Under the pieces are notes generated by a model. That model made no database searches. It saw only the letters and a program-made list of their open reading frames with translations, and was not told the DNA's origin. From positions 1 through 22,221 of IMG/VR virus record IMGVR_UViG_3300009146_000043: a DNA stretch of 22,221 bases; one strand, written 5' to 3'. The DNA comes from a virus. The position numbers and the translations under genes are program-made. Of the stretch, positions 11,339-19,131 are shown piece after piece. Position 1 is the stretch's first letter; the number at the start of each line of letters is the position of its first letter.

Positions 11339-14300
11339 CCCACGCTCCCCTGCAGAGCGAACGTGACCTGTCGGCCCACGAGGTCGGCCTGCTCCCGGGG
11401 CGAGGCGCCCGGCGGGACCGGCACCACGATGTCACCGCTGAACTCAATCGTCGTCGTGCCCGGAGAGGCCCCGAGGATTGCCGGAGAGGCCCCGAACGGC
11501 GGAGACAGGGAGAGCGCCTGCCCGGCGGCCTGCGTTGCAGTCGGCAGAGCTCGTGTGAACTCTGACAGGTCCGGAGGGACCAGCCCCTCCGCCAGGCCGA
11601 TGTTGAATCCGGCGGCCACGTCCCCGCCGATCTGCATCATCACCCGGGACGGGCTCCCGAGCTTGAACCCGGCCCCGAACACTCCCAGCGTGGCGTCCAC
11701 GACAGCCTGAGCGGCGGCCCTGATGGCGGCGATGCTGTTCTCCAGGCCCTCTTGGGTGCCCTCCCCCACGCCCTCGCCGATGGCGATGGACCGGAGGCGG
11801 GCCTCGGCGGCGATGGCGTCGAGCTCGGCGAAGAATGCCTCGTCACCCTGCGCCAGAGCGGCGGCCAGCCGGGGGCCGACAGTCTCGGCGACCTGGGGGC
11901 CGAACAGGTTCTCAGCCTCCTGGTTGGCCTCCTCCACGAGCCGGATCGTGCCGTCCGTGATGCGGGTGGCGAACCCCCGCACCCGGGCCTCGGCGGTGTC
12001 CTCCTGGAGGGCGATGAAGTCGAAGCGGGTCTCCATGTCCGCCAGGGCGGCGTCAGAGGCGGCGGCGGCCTCAGCGGCGAGCCCGGCGGCCCCCACCCCC
12101 TGGTTGGCGAACGTGGAGGCGAGGTCGGTGGCGCCCCGGGCGATCAGCTTCTGGAGGTTGATCGTGAAAGCGGCGGCGTCGGCGGTCTGCTTGGCGAAGT
12201 TGTCGAGAAAGGCGTCAACACTGTCTTTCGCCTCGTCGCCGAACGTGGTGGCGAAGGCGTCCTGCACGCCCCCCAGCCCCTCGGCGAAGGCGTCCCCGAG
12301 CTCCCGGGCCTGGTCGGCGAGCTTGCCCAGGTTCTCGTGGAGGTCCTCCACGGGGATGTTGGTCAGGGCCGACACCTCGGCGAACTGCTGCTCGGTGTCG
12401 GTGCCCCGCAGGAAGGCCAGGGTCAGGTCGTTCATCGCCTCTCGGGCGGCCACGATGGGGTCCACGTCGATGCCCACGTCCGCCCGGGCGGACGTGAAAG
12501 CGGCGATGGCGTCGGCCCCTTGGAAGCCCAGTTGCAGAGCCTCCTCCCGGGTGATGCCCAGCTGGACGGCGAGGTCATCGGCCCCGGCGGCCGTCTCGTC
12601 CATGGCCGCCAGGATCGAGTCGAGCCCGATGACGGCCTCCGTCAGCTGCTTCCGCTTGAACGGGTCGATGGCCCGGTTGGCGTCCTCGGCGAGCTCGTTC
12701 CGGGCGTCGGCGACGGCGGTGAACTTGGCCGCCAGAGCATCGAAGTCGCCCTCGGCGATGGCGGCGTTGACGTCCTCCACGATGCCCCCCAGGAACTCCT
12801 CCGTCTCGCCCTGGTCGTCGGCGATCCGGTCCTGGATGATGTCGATGCCGATGGCGATACCGGCGGCAGCCGCCCCGAACTTGACGAGCTTGGCGGTCGA
12901 GGCCGGGCCGAAGGCGCTGTTGACGGCACTCCCGACCTTCCCGGCGGCGGCGGTGATCGTCCCGAACGACTGGAAAATCTTGCCCCCGATGATCAGCACG
13001 GGCCCAAGGGCGGCGGCCAGCCCGACGGCGGCGACCACGGTGGTCTGCAGCGGGCCGGGGAGCTTGGAGAACAGTTCCGCCCCCTCGGCGGCGAAGCCCA
13101 GCACCTCCGCCAACACAGGCAGGACCACGTTGCCGAAGTCGGCGAGGGCCACGTTGACCTCGGCGCTGGCCTTGGCGAGGTCGGCGCTCTTGGTCTCATC
13201 GAAGGCGGCGAAGGCGGCATCCGTCTGGCCCACGGAGTCGGCCAAGTGTTCGAACACGGTGGCGGCGTCGGCCCCGTTGTTCCGGGTGAGCGCCAGCACA
13301 GCGGCGAAGCCCTCGGCGTCCTCGAACACTTGGCCGAGGGAGCCCCCGGTCCGGTCCAGGCCGTCCTTCACGTCCAGCAGCGTCGGGAGGAGCCCTTGCT
13401 CGCCCAGGCTGTCCTTCAGTGTCTCGGCGGAGAACCCGGCGGCCAACAGGGCCTCGGCGCCCTGCTGGGTGGGCTTCAGGAGCTTGTTGAATATGCCCGC
13501 TACGCCCGTGGCGCTCTGGCTGGCATCGCCCGAGATGCGGGTCAGGTAGGCGAGCGAGGCGCCCACGTCGTTGAACGAGATGCCGAGCTCTGAGGCGATA
13601 GGCAGCAGCCGACCGAACTGGGGGGCGAGGTCGGCGGCCTCCGCCTTGCCCTCCTTGACCGTGTTCACGAGGATGTCCGTGGCGTCGGCGGCCGTCAGCA
13701 CCCCGGTCCCGTAGGCGGCCAGAGCTCCGGTGACAGCCTGGGCCACCTCACGGGTCTCCCCGAGCCCGGCGGCGCCGGCACGGGCCGAGGCTTCCAGGAT
13801 GGAGAACGCCTGCTCCCCGGTGAACCCGGCGGAGAACACTGCCAGCAGCGCCTCGGACAGGTCGGTGAGGGACTTGCCTGTCTCCCCGGCCAGTTCCCTG
13901 ATCTTGGCGTTGGCCTGGTCCACCTGTTCGGCGGTGCCCCCGGCGAGGCCGATGGTCTGCGCCAGGGTGGTCTCCACGTCAGAGGCGATCCCGACGGCCT
14001 GCTTCCCGAGCAGGATCAGGGGGAGGGTGAGTCCCACGGCGAGCTTCTGCCCGGCGCCCACGAACGTGTCCCCGGCCTTGCCGATGCGGAGCAGCCGCTC
14101 CTCGGCGAGCTCGGCCTCCTGCTGGATGCGCTCGATGTCCCGGAGGAGGGGGTCGGCGTCCACGTCCACCGGCACGTCGATCCGGGCCGCCTCGCCCTGA
14201 GCCTCCAGAGCCCTGAGCGCCGATGACGCCTCGGCCGTGTTGGCGTTGACCCGGACGCCCACGTCAAGCTCGTCGGGCACCCTCCCCAGCTCGGCCTCGA

Positions 14301-14457
14301 TGTCTCGGCGGAGGTCGGCGCCCACGGTGTCGAGGGCGTCGGACAGCTGCTCGGACATCTTCCGGCCGACCCGGGTGAGGTTGATCTGCCCGAGCTCCTG
14401 GGCGAACTTGTCGTCGTCCGGCCTGATGACTACGAAGGCCTCGCCCACCACGGTCAT
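11335..14457 (-). CDS. Tape measure protein
   Basis: 1040 residues, the longest gene here. The N-terminal 130 residues are helical with VRVNANTAEASSAL and PVDVDADPLLRDIERIQ repeats typical of tape measures. Residues about 140-430 match the phage tail tape measure domain (PhageMin_Tail/TP901 type): LAQTIGLAGGTAEQV, ELAGETGKSLTDLSEAL, AVFSAGFTGEQAFSIL, SLAYLTRISGDASQSA. Hydrophobic stretches at about 470-500 (LQTTVVAAVGLAAALGPVLI) and near 530-545 fit the segments inserted in the host membrane. The C-terminus has GFKLGSPSRVMMQIG, a common tape-measure ending motif. At about 0.15 nm per residue, a general rule for helical tape measures, the tail would be near 150 nm. The ATG overlaps the chaperone stop (ATGA). 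Confidence 0.96.
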   Translation of the reverse strand: MTVVGEAFVVIRPDDDKFAQELGQINLTRVGRKMSEQLSDALDTVGADLRRDIEAELGRVPDELDVGVRVNANTAEASSALRALEAQGEAARIDVPVDVDADPLLRDIERIQQEAELAEERLLRIGKAGDTFVGAGQKLAVGLTLPLILLGKQAVGIASDVETTLAQTIGLAGGTAEQVDQANAKIRELAGETGKSLTDLSEALLAVFSAGFTGEQAFSILEASARAGAAGLGETREVAQAVTGALAAYGTGVLTAADATDILVNTVKEGKAEAADLAPQFGRLLPIASELGISFNDVGASLAYLTRISGDASQSATGVAGIFNKLLKPTQQGAEALLAAGFSAETLKDSLGEQGLLPTLLDVKDGLDRTGGSLGQVFEDAEGFAAVLALTRNNGADAATVFEHLADSVGQTDAAFAAFDETKSADLAKASAEVNVALADFGNVVLPVLAEVLGFAAEGAELFSKLPGPLQTTVVAAVGLAAALGPVLIIGGKIFQSFGTITAAAGKVGSAVNSAFGPASTAKLVKFGAAAAGIAIGIDIIQDRIADDQGETEEFLGGIVEDVNAAIAEGDFDALAAKFTAVADARNELAEDANRAIDPFKRKQLTEAVIGLDSILAAMDETAAGADDLAVQLGITREEALQLGFQGADAIAAFTSARADVGIDVDPIVAAREAMNDLTLAFLRGTDTEQQFAEVSALTNIPVEDLHENLGKLADQARELGDAFAEGLGGVQDAFATTFGDEAKDSVDAFLDNFAKQTADAAAFTINLQKLIARGATDLASTFANQGVGAAGLAAEAAAASDAALADMETRFDFIALQEDTAEARVRGFATRITDGTIRLVEEANQEAENLFGPQVAETVGPRLAAALAQGDEAFFAELDAIAAEARLRSIAIGEGVGEGTQEGLENSIAAIRAAAQAVVDATLGVFGAGFKLGSPSRVMMQIGGDVAAGFNIGLAEGLVPPDLSEFTRALPTATQAAGQALSLSPPFGASPAILGASPGTTTIEFSGDIVVPVPPGASPREQADLVGRQVTFALQGSVG

Positions 14458-14813
14458 GCCGGGGTCTCCTCCTCCACCGGATCGGGCGTCACCCGGCCGA
14501 TGGGGCGGGGGCGCTGAACTGACGGGTCACGCATCGGGGCTGGCCCCCCGGTCAGCGCCATCATTGCACGGTGTGACTCCTCCGACACTGGACCCTGCCC
14601 CCACGTGGCCCGCTCGATCCAGAACGGCTGGTCCACGAGGTCAGCGACTCGGCCGTGCGGAAGGTGGCCTCCCTCGACCATCCACATGTGGATCACGTCC
14701 ATCAGCTGATCCAGGCCCAGGCTCTTCCAGTCCAGCCCGGAGGTCAGGAGCTTGGCGTTGCAGTAGCTGCTGTTCGTGACCGCCCAGGCCGTTAGGTGGA
14801 GGGCGGTTCGGTA
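14454..14813 (-). CDS. Tail assembly chaperone, -1 frameshift extension (gpT-like)
   Basis: This frame is open from 14861 and lies -1 relative to the first chaperone. From 14813 it reads YRTALHLTAWAVTNSSYCNA, then KLLTSGLDWKSLG and MDVIHMWMVEGGHLP, clearly protein-like well before the first internal ATG at 14702. So it is best read as the C-terminal half of a fused product (about 237 residues if the slip occurs at 14813-14816), as in lambda gpGT. The slip zone is 14861-14795. A heptamer C-CCT-ACC at the P117-P118 codons allows re-pairing of the proline tRNA only; no canonical slippery heptamer is present. It ends overlapping the tape measure ATG. Confidence 0.72.
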   Translation of the reverse strand, partial: YRTALHLTAWAVTNSSYCNAKLLTSGLDWKSLGLDQLMDVIHMWMVEGGHLPHGRVADLVDQPFWIERATWGQGPVSEESHRAMMALTGGPAPMRDPSVQRPRPIGRVTPDPVEEETPA

Positions 14814-15166
14814 GGGCGGCCGGTGTACTCCTCGGCGAGCCAGATGATGACCGGCCCGAGGTCATCGTTGAGGTCGAGAGCCCGGTCAGAGTCGTTGCAC
14901 AGGGCGAACCAGCGGCCCCTGTTGGGGTCGTCAATCAGGGCCCGGCGCACGAACGAGATGACCGCCTGGGCGTTCCAGATGCGGTCCCCCTGGGCGTTCA
15001 CCCGGAGCGCCAGGGCGAGGTCGGCGATGGCCTGAGGCGCCACCCTCGGCCAGCACAGGAACTCCTCCTCCCACGCCTCCCCGTCGCTGGCTCGCTTCCC
15101 GGTGAGCGTGAACGACAGGGGCTCGGGGTCGGGGGCTACTACCACGAAGTCACGATGGCGAGGCAT
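14792..15166 (-). CDS. Tail assembly chaperone (gpG-like)
   Basis: 124 residues, beginning MPRHRDFVVVAPDPEPLSFT and ending TGRPTEPPST, with the build of actinobacteriophage tail assembly chaperones: an N-terminal beta segment (PLSFTLTGKRA), helices with FLCWPRVAPQAIADLALAL, and the C-terminal LAEEYTGRP. The position right before the tape measure and the overlapping -1 frame downstream are diagnostic. Start: the ATG at 15166 has AGGG eight bases before it; a GTG nine bases further up (15175) has no ribosome-binding site at proper spacing. These proteins bind the tape measure during tail assembly and are absent from the finished virion. Confidence 0.86.
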   Translation of the reverse strand: MPRHRDFVVVAPDPEPLSFTLTGKRASDGEAWEEEFLCWPRVAPQAIADLALALRVNAQGDRIWNAQAVISFVRRALIDDPNRGRWFALCNDSDRALDLNDDLGPVIIWLAEEYTGRPTEPPST

Positions 15167-15181
15167 GCTCGGCACCCTAGA

Positions 15182-15649
15182 TCAGAAGCGGGCTCGGAGG
15201 TCCTGGAGGGCGTCCGACAGGTAGCGGTTGGGCTGCGTCCCAGGGTGGTTCACCTGCTTGAAGCGCACCACCCGGCCGACCTTCGGCCAGTAGAACACGA
15301 GCATGGGCTTCCGGCGGGCCCGGATCACGTGCGGCGGGGTGCCCTCGTGGTGCCACAGGGCGATGGGATCCTCGCTCCCGACGAGCACCTTGACGCCCTC
15401 AGGGCCGCCCACCACCAGGCGCTTCACGATGCTGTCCCGGAGGGTGCCCGGCTTCCGCTTCCGTCTCCCGGCGAGGGGGTCTCCGGCGGCGGGCCGGTAG
15501 ACGCCCACACGGCGGCGGGCCCCGGCCTTCACGATGTCGCCAGCCACCAGCAGCGCCTTGGCGACAGGGCCGTTCGCCCCGTGGAGCACCTGATCGAGGG
15601 CACGGTTGTCGATCACGATGTGCCCGGCGAACGAGCCCTTGAGGGTCAT
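15182..15649 (-). CDS. HK97 gp10-like neck/tail-completion protein
   Basis: 155 residues. The C-terminal half has the HK97-gp10 family pattern: VGSEDPIALWHHEGTPPHVI (residues 90-109), MLVFYWPKVGRVVRFKQV and NHPGTQPNRYLSDAL (134-148). The N-terminal region (IVIDNRALDQVL...AGDIVKAGARRRVGVYR) contains the usual helix. Members act at the head-tail joint or tail end. The ATG at 15649 overlaps the previous stop (ATGA). The next gene is the tail chaperone, with only a 15-base gap, so no major tail protein lies between them as it would in the usual order. Confidence 0.85.
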   Translation of the reverse strand: MTLKGSFAGHIVIDNRALDQVLHGANGPVAKALLVAGDIVKAGARRRVGVYRPAAGDPLAGRRKRKPGTLRDSIVKRLVVGGPEGVKVLVGSEDPIALWHHEGTPPHVIRARRKPMLVFYWPKVGRVVRFKQVNHPGTQPNRYLSDALQDLRARF

Positions 15650-16182
15650 GGCAGAACGGCGACCACGAGCCCGGCGCTCAGCCGGAGCGTGGACCCGGCC
15701 AGCCCCCCGTCGGGGCCCTCCGGCGTCCAACTGATCGGCGCCCACTGGTGGATGCCGAACTTGCCTGAGGCGTCGGCCGTCAGGAGGGCGTTCATCACGT
15801 GGGCCTGGTCGGCGTACGTCACCCGGGCTGTCTCCGTCACCGACAGGGCCGAGGGGAGGTCCACCTCGCCCCCCCTGAGGTCGAGCTCGGCGGCCGACAG
15901 GTCACAGCGGACGATGGTGATGCCGATCTGGGCGGCCCGCATCGAGTGCGCCCCCTGCCGGGTGAGCGGCCCCGGCGTCGGCAGCGTCACGTCCCCCTCG
16001 TAGCCGCCCGTCCCCTCGCACCACACGGCGACAAGCTCGCAGTCCCAGGCGGGCGCCCCGTGGCTGATGACCCGGCGATCCGGGAGCAGCCACCCGTCCG
16101 TCTGGGCCGGGTTCATCTCCCAGTCCTGCAAGGCGTCGAGGAACCCCTCGCACCACGCCATCAGCCGGTTACCGGGTTGCAT
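15646..16182 (-). CDS. Putative tail-completion/connector protein
   Basis: 178 residues beginning MQPGNRLMAWCEGFLDALQD. Segments such as GAPAWDCELVAVWCEG, MRAAQIGITIVRC, YADQAHVMNALL and APISWTPEGPDGGLAGSTL resemble a conserved neck-region protein of actinobacteriophages that I recall between the adaptor and the gp10-like gene; a tail-terminator role is possible. The ATG at 16182 has GGAG four bases upstream and overlaps the preceding gene by 14 bases; an alternative ATG at 16161 lacks a good site. It is coupled to the gp10-like gene by ATGA. Family assignment is by context and partial recognition. Confidence 0.62.
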   Translation of the reverse strand: MQPGNRLMAWCEGFLDALQDWEMNPAQTDGWLLPDRRVISHGAPAWDCELVAVWCEGTGGYEGDVTLPTPGPLTRQGAHSMRAAQIGITIVRCDLSAAELDLRGGEVDLPSALSVTETARVTYADQAHVMNALLTADASGKFGIHQWAPISWTPEGPDGGLAGSTLRLSAGLVVAVLP

Positions 16183-16426
16183 TGAACTCCACCCGGGCTT
16201 GCACGATCATCGCCCGCAGAGCCGTGTCCGAGGCGTTCCGTACCCGGCGGCGGTCGTCGTCGCCCCAGTCGTCGGAGTCCACCCACCAGTTCTCGAGCAA
16301 CGCCAGAATCTCGTCCTCGGTCGCCCCGAGAGCCCGGAGGCGGACCTGCAGCTGGTCGAGGGGGCCCATCACCTCCGGCTGGATGGCCCGGGGCACAGTG
16401 TCGGGGCGGGCGGCGAACGGGTTCAC
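16169..16426 (-). CDS. Small neck-region hypothetical protein
   Basis: 85 residues, MNPFAARPDTVPRAIQPEVM followed by GPLDQLQVRLRALGATEDEI and an acidic WWVDSDDWGDDDRRRV stretch. The sequence is helical with an acidic middle. The GTG at 16426 overlaps the stop of the CDP-glycerol-transferase-like gene (GTGA), which ties the neck genes to the glycan operon. It could be a small head-tail adaptor or a scaffold-like factor; the length is short for a gp6-type adaptor. No firm family is recognised. Confidence 0.65.
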   Translation of the reverse strand: MNPFAARPDTVPRAIQPEVMGPLDQLQVRLRALGATEDEILALLENWWVDSDDWGDDDRRRVRNASDTALRAMIVQARVEFNATR

Positions 16427-17373
16427 AGGACCTCCAGCACAGCCTCGGCGGCACGGTCGGCGGCGTGCCCGTCGGTTGCACAGTAGATGCTCCGCACCAT
16501 CCGGCGGCGGTGCTCCTCCCCCTCGCCCCACAGGGCCCGGGTCAGAGCTCCGGTGAGGGCGTCGGGCCCGTCGGCCTGGGGCTGCCCCTCGGGCCACTCC
16601 CAGAAGCGGCCCCCATGCCACACGTCCCGCCGGTAGGTCGGACTGTTGAGCCAGACCACCGGCTTGCCCATGCTGGCGAACTCGGGCAGGGCCGACGTGT
16701 TATCGCCCACCAGGCAGGCCGCCCCGGCGATGTCATCCCACGTCCGGGCTGGGGTGATGTCCAGCGCATCCCACCAGCGGGCGAGCATGCCCCACGCCCG
16801 GGGGTGGCCGTGGCCGACGAGCCGGTAGCCGAGGCGCTCAACCTCGTCGGCGAAGCGGGAGAGGCCGGGCTTGAAGTGAGGGAACGCCCAGCGGGTCTCG
16901 GGCAGCAGCGGGTTGTCCCAGTGGAAGGTGAGGGCGACTGTCGGCTCTCGCCCGGGCGGGTGGGCGTGCCAGCGGTCGAGGCGGGGGTTGCCGACGGCGA
17001 CGGCTCGGGCGTCGGGGTAGCGGGCCCGCCATCGGTCGGCGACGAGCTCTGACGGGCACAGGAACAGGCGGCAGGCGTCCCACCCGTGCGACCCGGAGTA
17101 CGACCTCGACCTGATGCCCTGATAGGTCTGCCCGGCGCCGTGCTCGACCAGCACGAACTGGCGGCCGGGCAGGTTCTGCGTGTCAGCGGCGGCGGCCACC
17201 ATCACGAGCCCCGAGATTGCCCGGAGGCCGCCCCGGGGGAGGTCGGTGCCCGGTTGACCAGCCATGTAGATACCGGCCTTCCAGAACGTCCCTCGGGCGT
17301 CCTCCGGGAGCGCCTGCCAGACAGGCCACAGGTGCTCTGCGTAGTGAGGCAGGCTGGCGAAGGCGTCAATCAC
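16423..17373 (-). CDS. CDP-glycerol glycerophosphotransferase-like enzyme
   Basis: 316 residues of GT-B type resembling the Glyphos_transf (TagB/TagF) superfamily that adds polyol-phosphate units to wall polymers. Landmarks: VEHGAGQTYQG (residues 76-86, with the catalytic-type H78-G79), VAVGNPRLDRW (125-135), GHGHPR (187-192) and the donor site CLVGDNTSALPEFASMGKPVVWLN (split: DNTSALPEFA at 224-233, GKPVVW at 236-241), equivalent to 'DYSS..DFa.l.KP'. In this protein the usual Asp-Tyr-Ser-Ser is Asp-Asn-Thr-Ser. The GTG at 17373 overlaps the previous stop (GTGA). As last enzyme of the operon it could transfer a phosphate-linked unit or a sugar to a glycan on the virion. Donor is not predictable. 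Confidence 0.74.
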   Translation of the reverse strand: MIDAFASLPHYAEHLWPVWQALPEDARGTFWKAGIYMAGQPGTDLPRGGLRAISGLVMVAAAADTQNLPGRQFVLVEHGAGQTYQGIRSRSYSGSHGWDACRLFLCPSELVADRWRARYPDARAVAVGNPRLDRWHAHPPGREPTVALTFHWDNPLLPETRWAFPHFKPGLSRFADEVERLGYRLVGHGHPRAWGMLARWWDALDITPARTWDDIAGAACLVGDNTSALPEFASMGKPVVWLNSPTYRRDVWHGGRFWEWPEGQPQADGPDALTGALTRALWGEGEEHRRRMVRSIYCATDGHAADRAAEAVLEVL

Positions 17374-18422
17374 CCCTCGGCCGCCCAGGCCAGCCCCTCG
17401 ACCCACAGGTGGCGGAGGGCCTCCCAGCTGTGCGACTGGGCCCAGGCGAACGACTGCCATGCGAGGTCGGCGAGCTCCGTCTCCCCGATGGACTCCAGGA
17501 TGGCGCCCATCCGGCCCGTGTCCGGCCGGTACAGGGCGACTGGCCCGGCGGGCGTGCCGACGGCGCCGTGCAGCTGAGCGGGCAGCAGAGCGGCCGGGTA
17601 GAAGCTCCGGTTGGGCTCACAGTCGGTCATCAGGAGCGGAAGCCCGGCGGCGGCGGCCTCCTGAGCGGGGAGGCACAGCCCTCCGTACTGGCGGGGGATG
17701 ACGCACAGGTGGTGGCCGTAGTAGCCGTCCCAGTAGTGCGGCCGGTCGCCCTGCACCACGTTCAGCGTGACGGCCCGAGAGGTCTGCCGGTAGGCCGGGA
17801 CGGCGCCGTCCTGAGACAGGATCGTCACCTCCATCGGCCGTCGGGCCCGGCGCAGCACAGCCAGCAGGAGGCGGGTGCCGTTCCGGTCGCCCATGGCGAG
17901 CTTCCCGGCCGGGTGCAGCACCCGGAGGGGGCCGCCGGTGTACGGCTCGTAGGCGTCAGGGAAGCGGTCCAAGGCGACAGGGACCGGGACGAGCCTCGTG
18001 TCCGGCGGGAGCTTGTCGAGACGCCACGGGGTCGGCGCCCACCACGCCCTCGGCTTGGGGAGCCCGGGGAGCAGCGTGTGCTTGAAGAACTCGGGCATCA
18101 CGTGGACCACGGTGCCCACCGACTGGTCGTGGGCCCACTCGATCAGCCGCCAGTCGTAGGCCGTCTCGGCGGTGTAGATCACGTCGAGGCCTTCCAGCCA
18201 CTGGCGCACCTCGACCTCGTTCACGAACCCGTGGCCGTCGAAGCGGGCCACCGCCACCCTCGGGGCGAGGTCGGTGAACCTGTCGGGGTGCCAGCCGCCG
18301 AACTGCTGCGCCCCGGACATCTGCACGACCAGGATGCCCTCCGGCGCCAGGTGCCGGGCGGCCTCCCAGGTCACGTTGCCCAGGCCTCGGTTGTCGGCCC
18401 GGGCGACCACGCCCACCTTCAC
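17370..18422 (-). CDS. GT4-like glycosyltransferase
   Basis: 350 residues with GT-B architecture. The N-terminal Rossmann half starts MKVGVVARADNRGLGNVTWE (the glycine-rich acceptor-side loop) and continues with DVIYTAETAYDW and VVHVMPEFF. The C-terminal half has LRVLHPAGKLAMGDRNGT, MEVTILSQDG, and the donor-binding YGGLCLPAQEAAAAGLPLLM (residues 246-265, E255), which matches the EX7E-type loop of GT4 enzymes except that the first Glu is replaced. It lacks membrane segments and so is cytosolic. GTGA overlaps link it to both neighbours. It probably adds one sugar of a chain whose first residue comes from another enzyme in the operon. Confidence 0.82.
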   Translation of the reverse strand: MKVGVVARADNRGLGNVTWEAARHLAPEGILVVQMSGAQQFGGWHPDRFTDLAPRVAVARFDGHGFVNEVEVRQWLEGLDVIYTAETAYDWRLIEWAHDQSVGTVVHVMPEFFKHTLLPGLPKPRAWWAPTPWRLDKLPPDTRLVPVPVALDRFPDAYEPYTGGPLRVLHPAGKLAMGDRNGTRLLLAVLRRARRPMEVTILSQDGAVPAYRQTSRAVTLNVVQGDRPHYWDGYYGHHLCVIPRQYGGLCLPAQEAAAAGLPLLMTDCEPNRSFYPAALLPAQLHGAVGTPAGPVALYRPDTGRMGAILESIGETELADLAWQSFAWAQSHSWEALRHLWVEGLAWAAEG

Positions 18423-18997
18423 GGGCGGATCCCCACGAGGCTGAACGACTCGGCTGGCCTCGTGTCGATGAGCTCCCTCTCGCTGCTGGTCATGGCCGCC
18501 ACCTTCACGACCTGGAGGCCTCGGCGCTCCATCCTCTCGGCCAGGCTCTCCACGGACCAAAGGGAGCGGCGGGTGCCGTGCCACGTCACCCAGCGGAGGA
18601 GCTTGCCCTGCACGGTGGGCTCGATGTCGTCGGCGACCAGGGTCAGGATGGGGTCCACCTCGCCCGAGGTCAGCCACGTGTCGATCACCCGGAGAGGGTC
18701 GGCCTCCACGATGGCCAGTCGGCCGCCAGGCACGAGACAGGCGGCGCACTGGTCGAGCACCTGGTCGGCCTCGGTGTGGTTGAACAGGTGGAGGACGTGG
18801 TTGAGGAGCACGATGTCGCAGCGGCCGTGCCACTCGCTGAGGTCGGAGGCGTCACCGTACTCAACCCCGGGCGGCAGCACGAGCCGGGGGCCCAGGTCGG
18901 CGTCGGGCCCCTCCGGGTCGTAGTCCCACGAGCCAAGATCGACATTGACCCAGCCGTCGAGCACCTGGAGGCCGCAGCCCACGTTGAGCCGGGTCAT
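18419..18997 (-). CDS. SAM-dependent methyltransferase
   Basis: 192 residues, class I methyltransferase. Motif I is unusually close to the N-terminus: LNVGCGLQVLDGWVNVDLG (residues 4-22). DADLGPRLVLPPGVEYGDASDLSEW covers motifs II-III, CDIVLLNHVLHLF (60-72) is motif IV/post-I, and LVPGGRLAIVEADPLRV (88-104) is motif V. This type (predicted SAM methyltransferases with NVGCG...GWxNxD) is frequent in glycan-biosynthesis loci. It overlaps both neighbours (ATGA before, GTGA after). O-methylation of a sugar is the natural inference in this context; the acceptor is unknown. Confidence 0.87.
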   Translation of the reverse strand: MTRLNVGCGLQVLDGWVNVDLGSWDYDPEGPDADLGPRLVLPPGVEYGDASDLSEWHGRCDIVLLNHVLHLFNHTEADQVLDQCAACLVPGGRLAIVEADPLRVIDTWLTSGEVDPILTLVADDIEPTVQGKLLRWVTWHGTRRSLWSVESLAERMERRGLQVVKVAAMTSSERELIDTRPAESFSLVGIRP

Positions 18998-19131
18998 GCG
19001 GCCTCGCCTCGGATCAGCCGCAGCAGACGTGCTTCCTCGGCGAGCGCCCACTTCCGCATGAACTGGCGCACGACCAGATCGGTGATGCCCCGGCGGATGG
19101 CGGCCAGCTGGGCTGACGTGAGCCGGGTCAT
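18994..19131 (-). CDS. 45-residue hypothetical protein
   Basis: MTRLTSAQLAAIRRGITDLV followed by VRQFMRKWALAEEARLLRLIRGEAA: a basic, all-helical peptide. It sits between the deacetylase and the methyltransferase with ATGA overlaps on both sides, so it is translated with them. Its first four residues (MTRL) match the start of the downstream methyltransferase (MTRLN), a coincidence or a trace of duplication. It may be a small adaptor or regulator of its enzyme neighbours. No family is recognised. Confidence 0.62.
   Translation of the reverse strand: MTRLTSAQLAAIRRGITDLVVRQFMRKWALAEEARLLRLIRGEAA

Noticed and set aside
11723-13593. Two plus-strand frames of about 610 codons
   Set aside because: Both mirror the tape measure gene. 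Their Ala/Ser/Arg- or Gly/Glu/Val-rich compositions are typical shadow composition.
14641-14934. 97-codon frame overlapping the tail chaperones (third frame)
   Set aside because: Its composition (Ser/Pro/Arg/Gly-rich) is not protein-like, whereas the -1 frame reads as a natural helix-rich chaperone extension.
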